Assembly: GCA_020720185.1 (NCBI GenBank)
Contig: DYPB01000044.1
Location: 1-17,168 of the forward strand
Reading direction: 5' to 3'
DNA: 17,168 bases
DNA from: Flavobacterium psychrophilum
Lineage (GTDB): Bacteria; Bacteroidota; Bacteroidia; Flavobacteriales; Flavobacteriaceae
The notes beneath the pieces were generated by a model. That model saw only the letters and a list, made by a program, of their open reading frames with translations, was not told where the DNA came from and made no database searches. A program made the translations under genes and the position numbers. The first letter of the stretch is position 1, and each line of letters opens with the position of its first letter. Of the stretch, positions 7,421 to 14,297 are shown piece by piece.

Positions 7421-8156
7421 ATGATCCAAAAACTACTAATTGGTTGTAAATCAAATCTCTTGCCTGTTCTCGGATCTCTTTTTTATCGTCCATTGTTTTG
7501 CCTTTGGTCTCTATAAATCGAAGAATTTTTGCCCGCATCAAGCCTGGGCTTCCAGCTAGGAATTTAAACGGAAAGCGTTTTTTATTATCCGCAAATGCTA
7601 TCGGAACAATCGGAATTTGATGTTCCAATGCCAATCTAAATGCACCATCTTTAAAGTCATCTAAAAAAACCGTTTCGGCTGGAACACCGCCTTCTGGAAA
7701 AATACAGATACTTAATCCTTGATTCAATCGTTTTTGTGCTTGTACAAAAACTTCTCCACGAGATTTTGAATTGCCTCTATCTACTAAAATACAAGTCCGT
7801 TTGTAAAAAAAGCCAAATAATGGAATTTTAACCAATTCTTTTTTTCCTACAAAAACGAATGGACTTTTACTCACCACAAGCATCAGCATAATATCTGTCA
7901 TTGAGGTATGGTTGGCAATAAACATATAACTTTTATGAGGGTCTAATTCTTGATCTTTTTCTATCTTATACCAAAAACCCATCCCGAATAGAATGCATCT
8001 TGCCCAAATTCTAGCCATTTTGAAGAAATATTTGTACCACTCTTCTTTTATAACAGAGAATAATAAAAATGGCAACATCGCTAAAATAGGCAATGCCATC
8101 ATTATATAGAACCAGATGCGCCAAAGCGTCCAAAAAATAGATTTAAAAATTTTCAT
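7419..8156 (-). CDS. 1-acyl-sn-glycerol-3-phosphate acyltransferase (PlsC family)
   Basis: Transfers an acyl chain to lysophosphatidic acid or a related acceptor at the inner membrane. The 245-residue protein has an N-terminal hydrophobic region (about 5-37) and then the four acyltransferase blocks. Block I is NHTSMTD with the HX4D pair His83 and Asp88. Block II is around CILVDRG (122-128). Block III is FPEG (153-156). Block IV is in IPIVPIAF (about 180-187). After FPEG it has Gly instead of the frequent Thr. The start at 8156 gives a basic, Trp-rich N-terminus (MKIFKSIFWTLWRIW). A -7-like TATTTTTG sits only four bases before this ATG. It is divergent from trpS. PlsC itself, rather than an ornithine-lipid or other PlsC-like enzyme, cannot be assured. 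Confidence 0.88.
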   Translation of the reverse strand: MKIFKSIFWTLWRIWFYIMMALPILAMLPFLLFSVIKEEWYKYFFKMARIWARCILFGMGFWYKIEKDQELDPHKSYMFIANHTSMTDIMLMLVVSKSPFVFVGKKELVKIPLFGFFYKRTCILVDRGNSKSRGEVFVQAQKRLNQGLSICIFPEGGVPAETVFLDDFKDGAFRLALEHQIPIVPIAFADNKKRFPFKFLAGSPGLMRAKILRFIETKGKTMDDKKEIREQARDLIYNQLVVFGS

Positions 8157-8203
8157 TTGCCAAAAATAAATAAAATTTTATAAAGTTTTATAGAATTCGT
8201 TTT

Positions 8204-8211
8204 TAACTTTG
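8204..8211 (+). promoter_or_regulatory. Putative -7 box of trpS
   Basis: TAACTTTG matches TAnnTTTG and ends 15 bases before the trpS ATG at 8227, implying a very short leader. It overlaps the in-frame TTG at 8209, which argues that this TTG is not the translation start. No exact -33 TTG is seen. Confidence 0.5.
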
Positions 8212-8226
8212 TGCAAAAATTTTACG

Positions 8227-9204
8227 ATGTCAAAAATACTTACAGGTGTTCAAAGCACTGGAACTCCACATCTCGGTAACTTGTTAGGAGCAATCATTCC
8301 GGCCATTAAATTATCAGAAAATTTAGGTAATGAATCCTTTTTATTTATCGCCGATTTACATTCGATAACTCAAATAAAAGACGGAGAAACGCTTCGAGAA
8401 AATACTTATAGCACAGCAGCAGCGTGGCTTGCCTGTGGTTTAAATGTTGATAAAGTTGTGTTTTATCGCCAGTCTGATGTGCCACAAACTGCAGAATTAT
8501 CGTGGTATTTAAGTTGTTTTTTTCCTTTTCAGCGACTAACCTTGGCACATTCGTTTAAAGATAAATCCGATAGATTAGAAGATGTAAATGCGGGGCTTTT
8601 TAGCTATCCAATGCTTATGGCTGCTGATATTTTATTATACGATGCTAATTTTGTTCCCGTAGGAAAAGACCAATTACAACATATCGAAATTACCAGAGAT
8701 GTTGCCTCACGGTTTAATCATTCTATGGGAGAAACATTTGTGATTCCAGAGGCAAAAGTTCAGGAAGAAACAATGTATATTCCTGGAACCGATGGTCATA
8801 AGATGAGCAAATCTAGAGGAAATATTATCAATATTTTTTTAGATGACAAGCAGTTACGGAAACAAATAATGGGTATTGAAACAGATAGTACGCCATTAGA
8901 AGAGTCAAAAAACACTGATACTTGTAAAATATTTGCTATTTATAAATTATTGGCTAATGAAAATCAGTTGCAAATTATGACTAAAAAATACTTAAATGAA
9001 AACCGAGATTTTGGGTACGGGCATGCTAAACAGTTATTATTTGAATTAATTATTGAGAAATTTAAAAACGAACGAGAAAAATATAATTACTACCTTAATA
9101 ATTTAACTGAAGTCGATAATCTTTTGAAAAAAGGTGCAGAAAAAGCAGGTATTGTTGCTCACGAGGTTTTGGGTAGGGTTAGAAAAAAATTAGGTTTTGA
9201 ATAA
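8227..9204 (+). CDS. trpS: Tryptophanyl-tRNA synthetase
   Basis: Class I synthetase that charges tRNA-Trp in the cytoplasm. I chose ATG 8227, giving 325 residues starting MSKILTGVQSTGTPHLGN, the standard TrpRS N-terminus; the frame is open back to a TTG at 8209, but that codon lies inside the likely -7 box. The HIGH-type signature is TPHLGN (13-18). Further family marks are FIADLHSIT (40-48), MAADILLY (131-138), GKDQLQHIE (146-154) and KMSKS (192-196). The C-terminal helical domain binds the anticodon. Length and motifs are normal. A hairpin terminator follows within 12 bases of the stop. Confidence 0.98.
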   Translation: MSKILTGVQSTGTPHLGNLLGAIIPAIKLSENLGNESFLFIADLHSITQIKDGETLRENTYSTAAAWLACGLNVDKVVFYRQSDVPQTAELSWYLSCFFPFQRLTLAHSFKDKSDRLEDVNAGLFSYPMLMAADILLYDANFVPVGKDQLQHIEITRDVASRFNHSMGETFVIPEAKVQEETMYIPGTDGHKMSKSRGNIINIFLDDKQLRKQIMGIETDSTPLEESKNTDTCKIFAIYKLLANENQLQIMTKKYLNENRDFGYGHAKQLLFELIIEKFKNEREKYNYYLNNLTEVDNLLKKGAEKAGIVAHEVLGRVRKKLGFE

Positions 9205-9215
9205 CAATTAACCAT

Positions 9216-9252
9216 AAACAAATCGGGTTTTGAACCCGATTTGTTTTGTTTT
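9216..9252 (+). terminator. Rho-independent terminator after trpS
   Basis: A perfect 14-bp stem pairs 9216-9229 with 9233-9246 around a 3-base loop. It contains a GC core (ATCGGGTT/AACCCGAT) and is followed by TGTTTTTT. It also lies directly downstream of the convergent WG-repeat gene and may help end that transcript, though the minus-strand tail is less U-rich. Confidence 0.88.
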
Positions 9253-9999
9253 TTATTCTCCAGATTTGTTCAAATCTTCAATAGGAACAATACTTTCAAA
9301 CGATGGCGGTACAACTATTTTTCCGTTATTGTCAATAAATCCATATAAACTATTGTATTTTACTAATGCCCAATTTTTTTTGCGAACATCAAATTTTTCA
9401 ATTTCACGGTATTTTACAGGAACAACCTCTCGTCCTGTATTATTATCAATAAATCCATAAAAATCGCCTGCTTTTACTAATGCCCAACCTTTTCTATATT
9501 CGTCAAATGGAGAAATAGCATCGTAAGTTGGCGTTACTAACATAATTCCATCGCTGTCAATGAAACCAAATTTTCCGTCTAAAACCACAAGAGCCCAATC
9601 TTCTCTCATCTCACCAAAATCATCAATTTTATCATAAATTGGTTCTAGAACTTCCCTACCTTGATTGTCAATAAAACCATATTTTCCATCAACCGATATC
9701 TTTGCCCATTTTTTATTAACTGCACCAAAACTTCCAATAGAAGAGTATTTTAGAGAAATGACCTCATATCCTGTCGCATCAATAAAACCTACTTTTCCTT
9801 CTAAAAAAACTTTTGCCCATTTTTCCCTTTCTTTACCAAAATCTTCTATTTTATCGTATTTTGGTTTAACAATTTGCATTCCGTTGGCATCAATAACCCC
9901 AAACAAACCATTTTTTTCAGTAATCATAAATTTTGATTGACTAAATGTAATATTAGCCAATAATAGGAGAAAAATTTGAATATGTGTTGTTCTTTTCAT
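9253..9999 (-). CDS. Secreted WG-repeat protein
   Basis: The 248-residue protein has a Sec signal peptide (MKRTTHIQIFLLLLANITFS, probably cleaved before QSK). It is then made almost entirely of about six WG-type repeats of about 37 residues, each with a version of W-A-x-V-x-x-x-G-K-x-G-F-I-D followed by a x-G-x-E-V-x-P-x-Y-D stretch. Clear copies are KVGFID, KYGFID, KFGFID, FYGFID and LYGFID, alternating with WAKV, WAKI, WALV, WALV and WALV. WG repeats form short beta units in secreted or surface proteins; the binding partner is unknown. It is a single gene between trpS and the lipoprotein/ASKHA cluster. A TAACTTTG -7 box lies just upstream of the ATG. Confidence 0.88.
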   Translation of the reverse strand: MKRTTHIQIFLLLLANITFSQSKFMITEKNGLFGVIDANGMQIVKPKYDKIEDFGKEREKWAKVFLEGKVGFIDATGYEVISLKYSSIGSFGAVNKKWAKISVDGKYGFIDNQGREVLEPIYDKIDDFGEMREDWALVVLDGKFGFIDSDGIMLVTPTYDAISPFDEYRKGWALVKAGDFYGFIDNNTGREVVPVKYREIEKFDVRKKNWALVKYNSLYGFIDNNGKIVVPPSFESIVPIEDLNKSGE

Positions 10000-10022
10000 T
10001 GTAAAAAAGTTTAATGTTATTG

Positions 10023-10030
10023 CAAAGTTA
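10023..10030 (-). promoter_or_regulatory. Putative -7 box of the WG-repeat gene
   Basis: On the minus strand this reads TAACTTTG, followed by C, and lies 23 bases before the ATG at 9999. No TTG is seen at -33. Confidence 0.45.
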
Positions 10031-10162
10031 TATTTTTTTTGCGGTTTTAAGATCTATTTTAGAAAAAACATCTATGTATGAGTGTTTTTATTTAAAACAA
10101 TCGTGTTTTTTTATTTAAAAATGGGGTTTTTGAAAATATTTTGTTAATTTTGTTGATAACTC

Positions 10163-10194
10163 TTGCTTTTTGTTAATAAACTTTGTTATTTTTG
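10163..10194 (+). promoter_or_regulatory. Canonical promoter of the lipoprotein/ASKHA operon
   Basis: TTG (10163-10165) is followed after 21 bases by TATTTTTG (10187-10194) and then C. Transcription would start near 10201, about 20 bases before the ATG. The spacer holds TTTTTGTTAATAAA (10167-10180), which also occurs upstream of dprA (4645-4658). Confidence 0.65.
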
Positions 10195-10220
10195 CAAATA
10201 ACTACTAAAACTAAAGTAAT

Positions 10221-10673
10221 ATGAGAAAACATCTAAACTCTCGAATAAATTTTTGCCTTGCAATTATTACTATATCTCTGCTTTGTGTTTCTTGTAGGTA
10301 TATAGATGATAAATTTTTGTTAGACGAGCAATCAATTATAAATGTTGATAGTGTTGAAAACTTAGGGTATTTATCACAAAGTGAAAATGTAAAAAATATT
10401 AAAACTATGGATACATTAACTGCTATTTTTGATGAAAAAGGAAGTATAAAAAACATTGAAGAAGAAATTACATTAAAGAATGTAAAAGAAAAAACGATAA
10501 AGACTAAAGATAATTTAAATAAAAACAATTCAAAAATAGTTTTAAACAATAGAGATTCAACGAATAAGAAACAAAATTCAAAAAAAAGAATAACAAAAAA
10601 AGAGGTTATAGAGAATAATCAAGAGAGAGATTATAGATTACAAAAATCAAATCATGCAATTCCAGATTTATAA
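10221..10673 (+). CDS. Lys/Asn-rich lipoprotein of unknown function
   Basis: The 150-residue protein has a signal sequence ending in a lipobox-like LLCVSC, with the likely lipidated cysteine at residue 25. The mature part (26-150) is very polar, rich in Lys, Asn, Glu and Asp, with few hydrophobic residues and little predicted fold. It looks like an extended, largely disordered tether. It is the first gene after a canonical promoter, and the first ASKHA-like gene begins 12 bases after its stop, so the three probably form one operon. The -3 residue of the lipobox is Cys, less usual than Leu, which lowers certainty about lipidation. I recognise no family. Confidence 0.7.
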   Translation: MRKHLNSRINFCLAIITISLLCVSCRYIDDKFLLDEQSIINVDSVENLGYLSQSENVKNIKTMDTLTAIFDEKGSIKNIEEEITLKNVKEKTIKTKDNLNKNNSKIVLNNRDSTNKKQNSKKRITKKEVIENNQERDYRLQKSNHAIPDL

Positions 10674-10685
10674 AATTATTATAAG

Positions 10686-11756
10686 ATGAAAAAATATTTA
10701 CAATTTTTCGGGATTCTTTTCAGTTGTTTTTTAACTGTAATTACTTATGGACAAAATGTTTATGCTGGAATTGAAATAGGTGGTAAAGGCGTAAAGGTAT
10801 CCGTAATAAAAATTATAAATCTTGAGGTTGGAGAATTTGAAGTTATAAAAACATGGTCAAGAAACACCAATATTACTAAAAATATAGACAAAGAAGGAAA
10901 TTTACAAAAATCAGATATTGACGAGACAAGTTATGTTGTTTTAGATTTAATGATACAAATAAAAAGAGAATACAAAATTAATGATACAAATTTATTTATA
11001 GTAGCCTCATCGAGTGTTGCAACTGCTATAAATAAAGAATCATTGGCGGAAAAAATAAAATTATTAACCACAAAAAATCTTGATTTTATAACTCCAAGTA
11101 TCGAGTCAAAATTAATAATAAAAGGTTCCGTTCCTCAAAGGGATTATTTGAATTCTGTAATTTTAGATATTGGTAGTGGTAGTATAAAAGGAGGAGTGAT
11201 AGAATTAAACAAAGATAAAAATTATGCGTTTTCACCTTTTGGCACAAAATTTGGTACAACAAATTTAACTCAAAAGATAAAAAACAAAGTCAACAATTCT
11301 AACGATGACGAATTATATATAGATGAGTTATTAAAATTTAAAGATTCATTATCATTAACCATAAAAACCATGTTTGATAATGTTCCGATAGCAAAAGATA
11401 AAGAAAATGTATATGTAATTGGTGGTGCAGCGTGGGCATTTATAACATTAACAAAACCAGAAGAAAAAGAAGCTTATCAACCATTTTTACAAAAAGAATT
11501 AATAGAATACAGCGATAAATTATTAAATCATTATGATGAATTTATAAAAACAGAGTATGTAAATAAAGGATATGAGCGTGTTATAAAAACATTTTCAAAA
11601 CAAAACCTTATTTCGGGCTGTTTATTAATGAATCAATTAATGGTAAATATGAACAATCCTTCACAAAAAAAATACTACTTTATAAGACAAGGACAGGTAG
11701 CTTGGTTAATAGCTTATGTTGTTGATGTGGTTCGAGAAAATAAAATAAATAAATAA
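10686..11756 (+). CDS. Secreted Ppx/GppA-like (ASKHA superfamily) protein, copy 1
   Basis: The 356-residue protein has a Sec signal peptide (hydrophobic 3-21, likely cleaved near TYG-QN) and a domain resembling exopolyphosphatase/guanosine pentaphosphatase (Ppx/GppA). Phosphate-1 is AGIEIGGKGVKVSV (27-40), with Glu29 where Asp is usual. FITPSIESKLIIKG (134-147) resembles the Ppx SGxEEARLI segment and keeps Glu140. Phosphate-2 is LDIGSGSIKGG (160-170), with Asp161. The adenosine-type loop is VIGGAAWAF (244-252). Lys168 replaces the Glu that follows DIGGGST in Ppx. The C-terminus has YFIRQGQVAWLIAYVVD. It is 12 bases after the lipoprotein and 11 bases before its paralog. The fold is inferred from motifs; enzymatic activity is uncertain. 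A periplasmic location is predicted, which is unusual for this superfamily. Confidence 0.78.
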   Translation: MKKYLQFFGILFSCFLTVITYGQNVYAGIEIGGKGVKVSVIKIINLEVGEFEVIKTWSRNTNITKNIDKEGNLQKSDIDETSYVVLDLMIQIKREYKINDTNLFIVASSSVATAINKESLAEKIKLLTTKNLDFITPSIESKLIIKGSVPQRDYLNSVILDIGSGSIKGGVIELNKDKNYAFSPFGTKFGTTNLTQKIKNKVNNSNDDELYIDELLKFKDSLSLTIKTMFDNVPIAKDKENVYVIGGAAWAFITLTKPEEKEAYQPFLQKELIEYSDKLLNHYDEFIKTEYVNKGYERVIKTFSKQNLISGCLLMNQLMVNMNNPSQKKYYFIRQGQVAWLIAYVVDVVRENKINK

Positions 11757-11767
11757 AATTAAAATTC

Positions 11768-12844
11768 ATGAAATTAAGAAAAACACTCCTATTATTATTT
11801 TTGTACACAGCCACAAGTTTATTTGCACAAAGTGATCAAAAAGCCAATTTATTCGGAGGAATAGAAATTGGTTCAAAAGGAGTTAAAATAACAGTTGTAG
11901 ATATTCAAAATCCTAAAAAAGCTATCTTTGAAATAAAAGATTTTTGGACTGAAAACACGGGAATTGCTCGTGGAATATCTATTGACGGCAAACTACAAAA
12001 AGAAGATATTGATAAAACCGCAGTAATAGTTGCTAAAAATTATTATAAACTTTTAGATGAATATAAAATAAACGATGCTAAAATCTTTATCATTGGTTCA
12101 TCGGGTGTTGCTTTGGCAAAAAACACTGACGATTTAGTAGCAAAAGTTAAAGAACTTACTAAAAGAACAATGGGTTTTATAACCTCTGAAACTGAAGCAA
12201 AATTATTGGTAAAAGGAGGAATACCACCCAGTAGGTATTTGAATGCACTAATTCTAGATATTGGTGGCGGAAATACAAAAGGTGGTTTTGTTGGGGTTTT
12301 TAACGAAGATAACTTTGTTTTTATGCCACTTAATCTAAATTTAGGAACCATAACTTTAACCGAAAAAATAAAAAAGAAAGCCAAAAATGAAGACTTCATA
12401 GAATTTTTAAAATCAACATCAAGATATAAAGATTCATTGGGAATTGAGGTGGATAAAATGTACGATGTTAGACCTTTAGCTCGTAAGAAAAAATATATTT
12501 ACATGTCGGGGGGTGCAGTATGGGCGTTTGCTACCCTAACAGCAACAAGACCAATAGATAATTTTTATGAATTTACAATTCAAGAAGTAAAAAATTATCA
12601 TGTACAATTGTTAGGAGATTTTGCAAAATTTGAAGACGCCGCAAAAACCAATAAAGACATCGAAAGGGTTTTAAAAACCTATTCACAAAGACATTTAATA
12701 TCAGCAAATGATTTATTACTTTCAACATTAGAAAGAATAGAAGATCCAGATGATAAAAAGATATATTTTGTAAAACAAGGTCAGATAGCATGGTTGCTTG
12801 CCTATGTTGTTGATACTGCAAAAAACGCAAAAGTAATTTATTAA
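11768..12844 (+). CDS. Secreted Ppx/GppA-like (ASKHA superfamily) protein, copy 2
   Basis: This 358-residue protein is a paralog of its upstream neighbour along its whole length. It has a Sec signal peptide (hydrophobic 6-19, cleavage probable at LFA-QSD). Phosphate-1 is GIEIGSKGVKITVV (31-44), with Glu33. FITSETEAKLLVKG (137-150) keeps Glu143. Phosphate-2 is LDIGGGNTKGG (163-173), with Asp164 and Lys171 in place of the Ppx Glu. The adenosine-type loop is MSGGAVWAF (246-254). The C-terminal YFVKQGQIAWLLAYVVD matches copy 1. The copies have clearly diverged, so both are probably kept by selection rather than being a recent duplication. It is the last gene before kynurenine 3-monooxygenase, which starts 27 bases later. 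Possible roles are extracytoplasmic phosphate-polymer binding or a structural, non-enzymatic part. Confidence 0.8.
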   Translation: MKLRKTLLLLFLYTATSLFAQSDQKANLFGGIEIGSKGVKITVVDIQNPKKAIFEIKDFWTENTGIARGISIDGKLQKEDIDKTAVIVAKNYYKLLDEYKINDAKIFIIGSSGVALAKNTDDLVAKVKELTKRTMGFITSETEAKLLVKGGIPPSRYLNALILDIGGGNTKGGFVGVFNEDNFVFMPLNLNLGTITLTEKIKKKAKNEDFIEFLKSTSRYKDSLGIEVDKMYDVRPLARKKKYIYMSGGAVWAFATLTATRPIDNFYEFTIQEVKNYHVQLLGDFAKFEDAAKTNKDIERVLKTYSQRHLISANDLLLSTLERIEDPDDKKIYFVKQGQIAWLLAYVVDTAKNAKVIY

Positions 12845-12871
12845 AAAAAGCATCAATTTTATAATAAATCA

Positions 12872-14242
12872 ATGCAAAATTCAAAAAAAATTGCCATTAT
12901 TGGTTCGGGATTAGTCGGATCATTATTGGCAATTTATCTTAAAAAAGCTGGTCATACCGTACATGTTTATGATCGTAGTTTGGATATCAGAACCATTAAT
13001 TTCTCTGGCAGGTCTATAAATTTAGCAATGTCTAATAGGGGCTGGAAAGCACTAGACAATGTAGGAATAGGTGATGAGATTCGAAAAATTGCCATACCAA
13101 TGGAAAAAAGAGCCATACATTTAGTAGATAAACTCAATTATCAATATTACGGCAACAATGGAGAGAATATTTATTCCATTTCTCGTGGTGTTTTAAATAG
13201 AAAAATGATTGATTTAGCCGAAAATGCTGGAGTAAAATTTTTATTTGAACAAAAAATTTGGGATGTAACTCTATCAACAGCAACACTTCATATTGGCGAA
13301 ACCGAAAGAGGCGAATGGACTGACCACAAATACGATATGGTATTTGGTGCCGATGGTGCTTTTTCAAGAGTAAGACACCGAATGCAAAGACAAAGTATGT
13401 TTAACTATTCGCAAGAATTTTTAAATACAGGTTACAAAGAACTACATATTCCAGCAAATGCCGATGGTAGTCATAAATTAGATAAAAATGCTTTGCATAT
13501 TTGGCCCAGAGGAAAATATATGTTAATTGCATTGCCAAATCTTGATGGAACTTTTACCTGTACATTATTTATACCTTTTGAGGGAGAAAATTCTTTAGAA
13601 ACATTAAAAACTCCAAAAGATGTTGAGTTATTTTTTAAAAAAAACCTACCCGATACCATTGAAGTAATACCAAATCTGACAGCCGATTTTTTTAAAAATC
13701 CAACCAGTACCCTTGTTACGATGAAATGTTTTCCGTGGACTTTTGAAGATAAAGTTGCACTAATTGGAGATGCGGCTCATGCTATTGTACCTTTTTACGG
13801 ACAAGGGATGAATGCTGGCTTTGAAGATATTACGATTCTTAATGATTTGATTTTAAAACATAAAGAGGATTGGACAACTATTTTTAATGAATACCAAAAG
13901 TCCAGAAAACCAAATACCGATGCAATTTCTGAACTTTCTTATCGGAATTTTTTAGAAATGAGTACTAAAACAGCTGATGAAAATTTCTTATTGCAAAAAA
14001 AAATAGAAAAACATTTTTCAGATAAATATCCTGAAAGATGGATTCCACTGTATAGCAGGGTTTCGTTTAGTCAGCAACCTTATAATGAAGCCCTTACCGC
14101 AGATTATTTTCAAGATAAAATTATGAATCAAATTTTAAAAATGGAAAATATTGATACCATTTGGAATAGTAAAGAAGTGGAAGATAAAATAATCCAGCTA
14201 TTGGATTTTCCAAAATTCATTAGCAATAATATCCAAAAATAA
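12872..14242 (+). CDS. kmo: Kynurenine 3-monooxygenase
   Basis: FAD- and NADPH-dependent hydroxylase that turns L-kynurenine into 3-hydroxykynurenine in tryptophan breakdown or NAD synthesis. The 456-residue protein shows the dinucleotide motif IGSGLVGS (10-17), FSGRSINLAMSNRGWKAL (44-61), which is characteristic of KMO among aromatic hydroxylases, the DG motif GADGAFSRVR (159-168), and the FAD ribityl motif GDAAHAIVPFYGQGMNAGFED (299-319). The C-terminal part is moderately hydrophobic, where eukaryotic KMO has its membrane anchor. It follows the ASKHA pair after 27 bases on the same strand. No other kynurenine-pathway gene is in the window, so a shared transcript may be incidental. Confidence 0.94.
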   Translation: MQNSKKIAIIGSGLVGSLLAIYLKKAGHTVHVYDRSLDIRTINFSGRSINLAMSNRGWKALDNVGIGDEIRKIAIPMEKRAIHLVDKLNYQYYGNNGENIYSISRGVLNRKMIDLAENAGVKFLFEQKIWDVTLSTATLHIGETERGEWTDHKYDMVFGADGAFSRVRHRMQRQSMFNYSQEFLNTGYKELHIPANADGSHKLDKNALHIWPRGKYMLIALPNLDGTFTCTLFIPFEGENSLETLKTPKDVELFFKKNLPDTIEVIPNLTADFFKNPTSTLVTMKCFPWTFEDKVALIGDAAHAIVPFYGQGMNAGFEDITILNDLILKHKEDWTTIFNEYQKSRKPNTDAISELSYRNFLEMSTKTADENFLLQKKIEKHFSDKYPERWIPLYSRVSFSQQPYNEALTADYFQDKIMNQILKMENIDTIWNSKEVEDKIIQLLDFPKFISNNIQK

Positions 14243-14297
14243 TGGAAGGTATTGAAACAATCTTATAATCTGTTTAAAATCAATTATTTATAAAAAA

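Noticed and set aside
8209..8226. TTG start of trpS adding six residues
   Set aside because: The TTG overlaps the likely -7 box, and MSKILTGVQSTG at 8227 is the standard TrpRS start.
10082..10120. Near-direct repeat GTGTTTTTATTTAAAA and GTGTTTTTTTATTTAAAA upstream of the ASKHA operon
   Set aside because: It is noted but of low complexity in very AT-rich DNA, differs in length between copies, and has no position relative to the promoter that would suggest function.
10211..10549. 112-codon minus-strand frame opposite the lipoprotein gene
   Set aside because: It is a shadow of an A-rich coding strand (Phe/Ser/Ile-rich product); the plus-strand gene has promoter, signal sequence and operon context.
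14243..14297. Terminator between kmo and the glycosyltransferase
   Set aside because: Only a 5-bp AT stem (AAACA with TGTTT) can be drawn, which is not convincing.
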